From positions 1 through 23,287 of the forward strand of contig SLJA01000201.1 of assembly GCA_007135355.1 (NCBI GenBank): DNA of 23,287 nucleotides, in the 5' to 3' direction. Source of the stretch: Wenzhouxiangella sp. Its GTDB lineage: Bacteria > Pseudomonadota > Gammaproteobacteria > Xanthomonadales > Wenzhouxiangellaceae. The notes beneath the pieces were generated by a model. The model made no database searches, was not told the origin of the DNA, and saw nothing but the letters and a program-made list of their open reading frames with translations. This document shows positions 17,407-23,287 of the stretch, one piece after another. Position numbers and translations under genes: made by a program. Numbering within the stretch: the first letter of the stretch is position 1; every line of letters begins with the position of its first letter.

Positions 17407-17855
17407 TTGATCACGATCACCGGGCATTGGGCCAGTCTGACGGTTTTGTCGCTGACACTGCCCATTAAGAGTCCCTGAAGCCTGCCGCGCCCGCGTCTGC
17501 CGACAACCAGAATGGGGCGATCGCACTCAGCGGCGTAACGGATCAGGGCCTCGGCCGGGTCGCCGCCCAGCAGAACCGGTTCGATCGACACTTGACGTTC
17601 GCCGGCGCGGGCAACGGCACGATCCAGCAATGCAGCTCCCAGCTCGTATTCGGGCACGGTGCCGGTAGCCTCGTGGATTCGGTCGAGATCGATGCTGCGA
17701 ACTTCTCCGCTGCGCATGGCCGCAGGCTGAGTAGCGTGGACGATGCGCACCGGCAAGCGCAGACTCTCGGCCATATCCAGCCCGAAATCGAGGGCCCGGC
17801 CGGCACTTTCGGAATCATCTACCGCGATCAGTAGAGACGTATTTCTGAAGCTCAT
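17403..17855 (-). CDS. Universal stress protein, UspA family
   Basis: This 150-residue single-domain UspA protein starts MSFRNTSLLIAVDDSESAGRA split over the first strand and helix. The ATP-binding signature G-2X-G-9X-G-S is seen in VVGRRGRGRLQGLLMGSVS, so it belongs to the nucleotide-binding class. The C-terminal strand CPVIVIN is typical. I chose the ATG at 17855; a GTG three codons earlier is possible. The cellular role of such proteins in stress survival is generally not defined. Its stop codon overlaps that of the convergent reductase gene. The 125-base gap upstream of it (17856-17980) shows no convincing promoter. Confidence 0.93.
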   Translation of the reverse strand: MSFRNTSLLIAVDDSESAGRALDFGLDMAESLRLPVRIVHATQPAAMRSGEVRSIDLDRIHEATGTVPEYELGAALLDRAVARAGERQVSIEPVLLGGDPAEALIRYAAECDRPILVVGRRGRGRLQGLLMGSVSDKTVRLAQCPVIVIN

Positions 17856-17980
17856 GACCTGCACTCCCGTTCATCTCTGCCTGGCGGGAATTGTACGCTG
17901 CATCGGGCACGGACGGGTTGTCGCTGCCAACGGGCGGGGGCGATGGCCTTGCGCCCCAGGCGCGGCCGTCGGAAGCCGCG

Positions 17981-18547
17981 TCAGCTGCTTGCAGGGCCGC
18001 TGTGGTTGAGCGCCTGTTCAAGCAGCCGGTCGCGCATGCGCCGGTGGAACGGTTGCTCGCCAAACCAGATCATGAAGTACTTCTCTGCCCCTGAAGATGC
18101 GTCACATTGCTCCAGAAGCTCGCCATTCAGATACATGCTTAGACCATTGTCCGGGCGGAAAACAACGTCATAGCGGTCGCCACTGTCGGCGTCAACATAG
18201 GCATCAGCCATACAGCGCAGCGGTGCCGGCAAATCTTCATCGTCACGCAAGGCCAGGTTCTGCTTCAATGTCGAGCGCGCGGTTGCCACCAGATCCTGGC
18301 CGCGAAAAGGGCGTGCCAATTCGAGCGAGAATTTTTTCGGCACCGGTTCGAGAATGCGTTTCGCGTCGCTGCATTGGTCCAGGTAGAGCAGGGCGGTGCC
18401 TACCCGCAAAAGACCGGCCACGCGCAGCTCCAGTTCGGCGCAGCGCGTCAGTTCCGTGGCTGGGTCGGCGCTGGCATTAGCGGGGAGCGACTCAAGCGCG
18501 AGCCAGCCTGCCCCCAGCCACACCAGTATGCTGATAGCTGTTCTCAT
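17981..18547 (-). CDS. Exported chalcone-isomerase-like protein
   Basis: This 188-residue protein with a Sec signal peptide (cleavage near ANASA at about residue 26) matches the bacterial chalcone-isomerase-like family. The segment ELRVAGLLRVGTALLYLDQC is followed by FSLELARPFRGQDLVATA, and the C-terminal half has the telling GDRYDVVFRPDNGLSMYLNG and YFMIWFGEQPFHRRMRDRLL. Bacterial members are not flavonoid enzymes; several are thought to bind fatty acids. Its ATG overlaps the stop of the NTF2-like gene (ATGA), so the two are translationally coupled. Membership of a cluster with desaturase, flavoprotein, DUF1365 and CFA-like genes supports a periplasmic lipid-linked role. Confidence 0.8.
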   Translation of the reverse strand: MRTAISILVWLGAGWLALESLPANASADPATELTRCAELELRVAGLLRVGTALLYLDQCSDAKRILEPVPKKFSLELARPFRGQDLVATARSTLKQNLALRDDEDLPAPLRCMADAYVDADSGDRYDVVFRPDNGLSMYLNGELLEQCDASSGAEKYFMIWFGEQPFHRRMRDRLLEQALNHSGPASS

Positions 18548-19119
18548 AAAGCTTTGCGTGCCCGTCGAACGGCGAAGCCGACGAACGGTAGGTGCATGTA
18601 CAAACCGTGTCCGCTATCCCAGAAATCCTGATGCAGCACCACTCGGCCTTCTTCGTCAAAACGCAAGTGGCTAATGCCGATAGAGCGTGAGTGGATATCG
18701 CGCCTGACGGCCCGCGTCTTGAACTCCATGGTCCAGCGCACGTACACATCAGGTCCATCCCGAACCACTTGTTGCACTGACACCAGACTTTCGCTCAAGC
18801 CGGCGCCCGTGCGTGTCATGTATTCGACCAGGTCGTCAATTCGATGGAAAGTATGCAACGTATCATTAAAAAATAATGATTCGGCATAGGTTTCCCGAAT
18901 CATCTGGGGAAGCCCCGGATCGGTCAAATCCTTGTAAGTGGCCTTGAAGCGCTCTAACCCCAGATCAATGGCCTGAGCCGACCCGGGGAAATCCCGCAAC
19001 GCATCCTCATACGGCTCGATCAAATCCGGCATACCTGCTCCTCCACGATTCCCGCACCCGGCCAGCAGCACGGTGAGACCCAAACTAAGTAGCGCAATGG
19101 CCAAGGTTGACTTTTTCAT
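18544..19119 (-). CDS. NTF2-like (SnoaL-type) lipoprotein
   Basis: This 191-residue product is a predicted lipoprotein: signal MKKSTLAIALLSLGLTVLLAGC with lipidated C22, split here as 10 plus 12 residues. The mature part resembles the nuclear-transport-factor-2/SnoaL fold, a cone-shaped pocket that binds small hydrophobic ligands: LERFKATYKDLTDPGLPQ, then YAESLFFNDTLHTFHRIDDL, then the strands VYVRWTMEFKT and GISHLRFDEEGRVVLHQDFWD. Members with this HQDFWD ending are common in CFA/DUF1365 gene clusters. It leads the two-gene minus-strand unit with the chalcone-isomerase-like gene, divergent from the desaturase across a 56-base spacer. Confidence 0.82.
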   Translation of the reverse strand: MKKSTLAIALLSLGLTVLLAGCGNRGGAGMPDLIEPYEDALRDFPGSAQAIDLGLERFKATYKDLTDPGLPQMIRETYAESLFFNDTLHTFHRIDDLVEYMTRTGAGLSESLVSVQQVVRDGPDVYVRWTMEFKTRAVRRDIHSRSIGISHLRFDEEGRVVLHQDFWDSGHGLYMHLPFVGFAVRRARKAL

Positions 19120-19175
19120 TTTTGGAGTGTGCGACCTGCTCGATAAAGGTGCGGTGAAGAGTTGACGTTGTCCTC

Positions 19176-20168
19176 GTGGGAGGGAGCTGGATTCACGATG
19201 TTTTCATTGGGCCGACGGCTAACATTGCGCACCTCACCGCCCACCCCGGACCGCGACCTTTGAAAAATGCGCTGCTTGCCTGGTTCGATTCATCGCGATA
19301 TCAGGCTGATAAACCAGGAATCGATTGGCTCAGGATTGTGCCGTTTATCGCGCTGCATGCTGCGTGTCTGGCCGTGATCTGGGTGGGTGTGTCGGCGGTG
19401 GCCGTGGCGGCTTTTCTGGCCAGTTACCTGATCCGCATGTTCGCCATCACGGCTTTCTATCACCGGTATTTCTCGCATCGGGCATTCAAGACGAGCCGCG
19501 GCCTGCAATTTCTGTTTGCTGTGATCGGCGCGGCCGCGACTCAGCGCGGCCCCCTGTGGTGGGCGGCACACCACCGTCAGCACCATCGCTGCGCCGACCA
19601 GGATTCCGATCCGCATGCACCGCATCATGGTTTTTTCTGGAGCCACATGGGCTGGTTTCTGAGCCGCGAGCATTTCGCCACCGATTACGAGCGCATTCCG
19701 GATCTGGCCAAATATCCCGAATTGCGCTGGCTGGATCGCTATGCGCTGCTCGTGCCGGTTGCCTATGCCGCGCTGTGGTTCATCCTCGGCGTGGTCCTGA
19801 ACCGGGTCGCACCCGGTCTGGAAACCAGCGGCTGGCAAATGCTGATCTGGGGCTACTTCATTTCCACCGTGGTCCTGATCCACGCAACGCTGACCATCAA
19901 TTCCCTGGCCCATATCTGGGGCAAGCGCCGCTATGCCACCCGCGATGACAGCCGCAACAATTTCTGGCTGGCCTTGCTGACCCTGGGCGAGGGTTGGCAC
20001 AACAATCACCATCATTATCCCGGTTCGGCGCGCCAGGGCTTTTACTGGTGGGAAATCGACTTGAGCTTTTACGCTCTGAAAGTCATGAGCTGGTTCGGCC
20101 TGGTCTGGGACCTCAAGGGCGTGCCGGAGCCGATCCGTGACGCGCGCCGGGTCAAGGCCGCGCCTTGA
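19176..20168 (+). CDS. Membrane fatty-acid desaturase (acyl-CoA Delta-9 type)
   Basis: This integral-membrane di-iron desaturase introduces double bonds into acyl chains. The three histidine boxes are complete: HRYFSH (about 96-101), HRQHH (133-137), and HNNHH (275-279). Further ligands are H246 in NSLAHIWG and Asp-rich DQDSDPHAPHHG. Hydrophobic segments lie at about 55-90, 112-122, 190-208 and 222-244. The start is uncertain. The GTG at 19176 gives 330 residues with an unusual N-terminal 28-residue extension. A TTG at 19260 (LKNALLAWFDSS) gives a start more like the family, but neither has a clear ribosome-binding site. The TGA stop overlaps the next gene by 4 bases. A double bond made here is the likely substrate for the methyltransferase at the end of the cluster. 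Confidence 0.9.
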   Translation: MGGSWIHDVFIGPTANIAHLTAHPGPRPLKNALLAWFDSSRYQADKPGIDWLRIVPFIALHAACLAVIWVGVSAVAVAAFLASYLIRMFAITAFYHRYFSHRAFKTSRGLQFLFAVIGAAATQRGPLWWAAHHRQHHRCADQDSDPHAPHHGFFWSHMGWFLSREHFATDYERIPDLAKYPELRWLDRYALLVPVAYAALWFILGVVLNRVAPGLETSGWQMLIWGYFISTVVLIHATLTINSLAHIWGKRRYATRDDSRNNFWLALLTLGEGWHNNHHHYPGSARQGFYWWEIDLSFYALKVMSWFGLVWDLKGVPEPIRDARRVKAAP

Positions 20169-21424
20169 AAATCGTCATCGTCGGCGCCGGTGTCGCCGGA
20201 CTCTACGCCGCCTGGCATTTGGCCAAGAGCCACGAAGTCATCGTGCTCGAAGCCGATGACCGGCTCGGCGGCCATGCCGACACCCATCGCATCGCCGAGC
20301 CCGACCGCGAGTTGTGGATCGACTCGGGCTTCATTGTCTTTAACGAACACCACTACCCGCTGCTGACCGGCTGGTTCGAGGAACTGGGCGTGCGCTGGCG
20401 CGATTCCAACATGAGCTTCGCGGTCAGCGATGAAGCCACCGGGCTGGAATACAACGCAACCGGGCTCAACCGCCTGTTCTGTCAGCGCCGCAACCTGTTC
20501 AGCCCGCGCTTTCTCGGCATGGTCCGCGACATTGTGCGCTTCTACCGCCAGGCACCTCAGCTGCTGGAGACGCTGGACGACCAGGTCACGCTGGGCCAAT
20601 GGCTGGACGCCAGCGGTTTGGGCTCGATGTTCCGCGAGCAGCACTTGCTGCCCATGGCCTCGGCTTTGTGGTCGGCACCGATGGGGCAGATCACCGATTT
20701 CCCCATGCGTCACCTGCTCAAATTCATGGACAACCACAATATGCTGCAGCTGAAAGGTCGCCCGACCTGGCGCACTGTCGCCGGCGGCAGCCGCAGCTAC
20801 GTGGAAAAGGCGTCCCGCTGTTCGGCCCGATTCGAGACCGCTTGCCCGGTCAAGGCGGTCCGGCGCCGGCAGGATGGCCTGACCGTGGTGACGGACACGG
20901 ATGAGATCGTCGCCGACCAGGTCATCCTGGCCTGTCATTCCGACCAGGCGCTCAGGCTGCTGGATCAGCCGACGCGCAGCGAGCGCGAGGTGCTCGGTGC
21001 CATCGGCTACCAGCCCAACGAAGTGGTTTTGCACACCGACACTTCGCTGCTGCCGCGTTTGCCGGCGGCGCGGGCGGCCTGGAACGTGCGCCGCCAGGTC
21101 GGTGATCAGGAGCAGTGCCAGGTGTCGTACTACATGAACCTGCTTCAGGGCATCAACAGCCGGCGCGACTACATCGTCTCGCTCAACCAGACCGAGCAGG
21201 TCGATCCGGCCCGCATCCTGGTGCGCCGGCAATACCAGCATCCGGTGTTCACCCCCGAAGCGGTGGCGGCCCAGGCCCGCTGGGATGAGATCAACGGGCG
21301 CGACGGCGTCTGGTTCTGCGGCGCCTGGTGGGGCTGGGGCTTTCATGAGGACGGCGCCCGCAGCGCCCGTCGGGTGGTCGACGCCCTGGACCGGGTCGCC
21401 GGGGATCAAGGCCGGGATGGATAA
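20165..21424 (+). CDS. FAD/NAD(P)-binding protein, amine-oxidase-like, of the CFA/DUF1365 cluster
   Basis: This 419-residue flavoprotein belongs to the group formerly labelled amine oxidase that habitually sits next to DUF1365 and CFA-synthase genes. The Rossmann motif GAGVAGLYAA starts at residue 7 (MKIVIVGAG), with E34 after the second strand and RLGGHADTH, then the family signature WIDSGFIVFNEHHYP. The C-terminal FAD contact is GVWFCGAWWGWGFHEDGARS. In related systems such flavoproteins desaturate or oxidise fatty acyl chains in phospholipids; the exact reaction here is unknown. The start is TTG at 20165, inside the desaturase stop (TTGA). It overlaps the next gene by 8 bases. Confidence 0.9.
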   Translation: MKIVIVGAGVAGLYAAWHLAKSHEVIVLEADDRLGGHADTHRIAEPDRELWIDSGFIVFNEHHYPLLTGWFEELGVRWRDSNMSFAVSDEATGLEYNATGLNRLFCQRRNLFSPRFLGMVRDIVRFYRQAPQLLETLDDQVTLGQWLDASGLGSMFREQHLLPMASALWSAPMGQITDFPMRHLLKFMDNHNMLQLKGRPTWRTVAGGSRSYVEKASRCSARFETACPVKAVRRRQDGLTVVTDTDEIVADQVILACHSDQALRLLDQPTRSEREVLGAIGYQPNEVVLHTDTSLLPRLPAARAAWNVRRQVGDQEQCQVSYYMNLLQGINSRRDYIVSLNQTEQVDPARILVRRQYQHPVFTPEAVAAQARWDEINGRDGVWFCGAWWGWGFHEDGARSARRVVDALDRVAGDQGRDG

Positions 21425-22172
21425 CGCGCTCGCCGCCGGCACGGTCTGGCATCGGCGGCGCTCGCCGCGGCCCCATCGCTTCAGCTATCGCCTCTACTAC
21501 AGCCTGTTCGACATCGAGCAGATCGAAACCCTATGTGGGCTGTCGGCCCTGTGGTCGTTCGAGCGCTTCAACCTGGTCTGTTTCCGTCGCAGCGACTATC
21601 TGGGCAATCCGGCACAGCCGCTGAGTGATGCGGTGCGCGAACGGGTGCATGCCCAAAGCGGCGTGCTTCCGCAGGGCCGCATCCTGCTGCTGACCCATCT
21701 GCGCCAGTGGGGTGTGTGCTTCAACCCGGTCAGCTTCTACCTGTGCCTGGATCGACAGGACAAGCTTGAATTCATCGTCGCCGAAATCCACAACACGCCC
21801 TGGGGCGAGCGCCATGCTTACGTGCTGGACTGCCGCGACCAGGCCGGTCCGGAATACCGCTTCGATTTTTCAAAGCAGTTCCACGTCTCGCCCTTCCTGC
21901 CCATGAATCTGCACTACGACTGGCGCTTCCGCATCGAGACCGGCCGCATCGGTGTTCACATGGTGGTGATGGACGGCGACACAGAATCCTTCGCCGCAGG
22001 GATGGAGTTGACTCCACAGCCGTTGAACCAGCGCGCGATGCGGCAGATGCCGCTGAAGTTCCCGCTGATGACCGCGCGCGTGCTGGCCGCGATTTACTGG
22101 CAAGCGCTGAAGCTGTGGATCAAGCGGATTCCATTCCATCCCCATCCCAAAAGGCAGGCTGATCAGGCATGA
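21417..22172 (+). CDS. DUF1365 family protein
   Basis: This 251-residue protein belongs to DUF1365, a family of unknown function found almost always between an amine-oxidase-like flavoprotein and a CFA-like methyltransferase. Recognisable segments are the N-terminal GTVWHRRRSPRPHRFSYRL, the middle RILLLTHLRQWGVCFNPVSF with YLC, then EIHNTPWGERHAYVL, and KQFHVSPFLPMNLHYDWRF. The C-terminus has an amphipathic stretch, LAAIYWQALKLWIKR, that may touch membrane. The ATG at 21417 lies inside the flavoprotein gene, and the stop overlaps the next ATG (ATGA). Association with membrane lipid modification is by guilt of neighbourhood only. Confidence 0.93.
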   Translation: MDNALAAGTVWHRRRSPRPHRFSYRLYYSLFDIEQIETLCGLSALWSFERFNLVCFRRSDYLGNPAQPLSDAVRERVHAQSGVLPQGRILLLTHLRQWGVCFNPVSFYLCLDRQDKLEFIVAEIHNTPWGERHAYVLDCRDQAGPEYRFDFSKQFHVSPFLPMNLHYDWRFRIETGRIGVHMVVMDGDTESFAAGMELTPQPLNQRAMRQMPLKFPLMTARVLAAIYWQALKLWIKRIPFHPHPKRQADQA

Positions 22173-23287
22173 GCGGCAAAGACGAGACGATCGAACTGGA
22201 AACGATGGACCGGCGCGCCGGTCGCGGCGCCCGCCTTGACCAATGGCTGCGGTCCCGGGTGATGGCGCGATTTTCAGCGCTAGAGGACGGCATGCTGATC
22301 ATCCGCGATGCGTGCGGAGAAACGCGGGTCGGTCGGGGCGGCTCGCTGTGTGCTCATGTCGAGGTTCACGACATGCGATTCTGGCGCCTGCTCACCACCG
22401 GCGGCGGACTCGGCGCGGCCGAAGCCTACATGGCCGGGCTATGGGACAGCCCCGACCTGGTGGCCGTGATTCGCGTCCTGGCCAGGAACCGCGAGGCGCT
22501 GAATGCCATCGACCAGGGTAGTGCGCGCTTGAGCGGCGCGCTAATGAAGATCTGGCACGCCTTCAACCGCAACAGCCTGAAGGGTTCGCGGCGCAACATC
22601 GCCGCCCACTACGATCTGGGCAACGAGTTTTTCGCCGAGTGGCTGGACGAGCGCATGATGTATTCCAGCGCCCTGTTCACCGGGCCGCGGGATACGCTGG
22701 AGCAGGCGCAGGTGGCCAAGCTCGACCGGATTTGCGCCAAGCTGGCCCTCGAGCCGGAACACCACCTGCTGGAAATCGGCACCGGCTGGGGCGGGCTCGC
22801 CATCCACGCAGCCCAAAGCACGGGCTGCCGGGTCACCAGCATCACCATCTCGCGCGAGCAGCACGAGCACGCGCGGTCGCGGGTGCAGGCGCTGGGTCTC
22901 GAGGACCGCGTGGAAGTCCTGCTCAAGGACTACCGCGACCTGGACGGGCGCTACGACCGCGTGGTGTCGGTCGAGATGATTGAAGCGGTGGGGCACCAGT
23001 ACCTGGACACCTATCTGGCGCAGATCGAGCGCTGCCTGAAACCGGACGGGCTGGCCCTGATCCAGGCCATCACCATCGAAGACTTTCGCTATGCCCGAGC
23101 GCTGGGCACGGTCGACTACATCAAGCGCTACGTTTTCCCCGGCAGTTTCATTCCCTCGGTCAGCGCCATCACCACGGCCATGGCGCGCTCCACCCGGCTC
23201 GGGTTGATCGAACTGACCGATTTCGGGGCCAGCTATGCGCTGACGCTCAAGGCCTGGCGCGAACGCTTCGAAGCGGCCTGGGAGCGC
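22169..23287 (+). CDS. CFA-synthase-like phospholipid methyltransferase (3' end outside window)
   Basis: This is an S-adenosylmethionine-dependent methyltransferase of the cyclopropane-fatty-acid synthase family. The first 373 residues are seen and the frame is open to the window end. After an N-terminal domain (about 1-135), the catalytic domain has AAHYDLGNEFF, the SAM motif LEIGTGWGGL (201-210), TISREQ, DYRDL, and VSVEMIEAVGHQYLDTY. By eye against E. coli Cfa, E272 and Y356 match catalytic Glu239 and Tyr317. However, Cys139 and His266 appear to be replaced by S167 and Q299, so the product may be methyl-branched rather than cyclopropane. The ATG is taken from the ATGA overlap with DUF1365. 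It is the fourth gene of an evident operon. Confidence 0.9.
   Translation, partial: MSGKDETIELETMDRRAGRGARLDQWLRSRVMARFSALEDGMLIIRDACGETRVGRGGSLCAHVEVHDMRFWRLLTTGGGLGAAEAYMAGLWDSPDLVAVIRVLARNREALNAIDQGSARLSGALMKIWHAFNRNSLKGSRRNIAAHYDLGNEFFAEWLDERMMYSSALFTGPRDTLEQAQVAKLDRICAKLALEPEHHLLEIGTGWGGLAIHAAQSTGCRVTSITISREQHEHARSRVQALGLEDRVEVLLKDYRDLDGRYDRVVSVEMIEAVGHQYLDTYLAQIERCLKPDGLALIQAITIEDFRYARALGTVDYIKRYVFPGSFIPSVSAITTAMARSTRLGLIELTDFGASYALTLKAWRERFEAAWER

Noticed and set aside
19290..21442. Long minus-strand frames opposite the desaturase and flavoprotein
   Set aside because: No motif, no start context, and the plus strand carries complete catalytic motifs throughout.

Overview
The window is about 23.3 kb of GC-rich bacterial DNA, packed with genes, and almost certainly from a gammaproteobacterium. 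The clues are recA-recX with alaS close by, an Icd whose residues line up with E. coli numbering, a YafV-type omega-amidase, an Slp-family lipoprotein, a LexA with a canonical CTGT-N8-ACAG box, phhAB, and CCA-encoding tRNA genes. Placement nearer than class (for example a Xanthomonadales/Wenzhouxiangella-like lineage) is only a guess. No transposase, integrase or phage gene is visible.

Layout. 1-4390: the end of recA, recX overlapping it, an opposite-strand exported protein of unknown function, then alaS. 4391-4602: a gene-free stretch flanked by an inverted pair of GCRGATGAAC-type repeats. 4603-5799: a BaiN/HI0933-type flavoprotein. 5800-6580: a tRNA island with tRNA-Ser(CGA) and tRNA-Ser(UGA), each followed by a strong hairpin terminator and a short GC-rich repeat element. 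6581-9455: icd, a ferritin-like DUF455 protein and an omega-amidase, closely spaced on the plus strand. 9456-10643: lexA and an Slp lipoprotein on the minus strand, with a perfect SOS box between them. 10726-15778: one tightly packed minus-strand run, phhA-phhB-moxR-DUF58-tgpA. 15779-16494: a regulatory stretch with twin TGTA-N10-TACA boxes, a possible small RNA ending at a textbook terminator, and a tiny lipoprotein gene. 16495-17855: an NmrA-like reductase and a universal stress protein, convergent. 17981-23287: a membrane-lipid cluster. A chalcone-isomerase-like protein and an NTF2-like lipoprotein lie on the minus strand. Divergent from them are a fatty-acid desaturase, an amine-oxidase-type flavoprotein, DUF1365 and a CFA-synthase-like methyltransferase cut by the window end, all joined by 4-8 base overlaps.

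The most unusual observation is in the tRNA island. The tRNA-Ser(CGA) gene is intact in every arm, but carries a 75-bp insert at the end of its D-loop, directly after GTTGAA. Two relatives of the insert lie downstream of the two tRNA terminators. Each sits directly after a T-loop-like TTCGAA and runs into a copy of tRNA-Ser 3'-end sequence. The elements are strings of tiny hairpins with GNA-type loops and look like a short repeat that targets the conserved GTT(C)GAA of tRNA loops. Because tRNA-Ser(UGA) next door can in principle read UCG, the cell may tolerate loss of the interrupted tRNA, or the insert may be removed from the transcript.

The second point of interest is the lipid cluster. Its CFA-like enzyme appears to have Ser and Gln where E. 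coli Cfa has active-site Cys and His. This suggests that methyl-branched, methylene or furan fatty acids, rather than cyclopropane lipids, may be the product.
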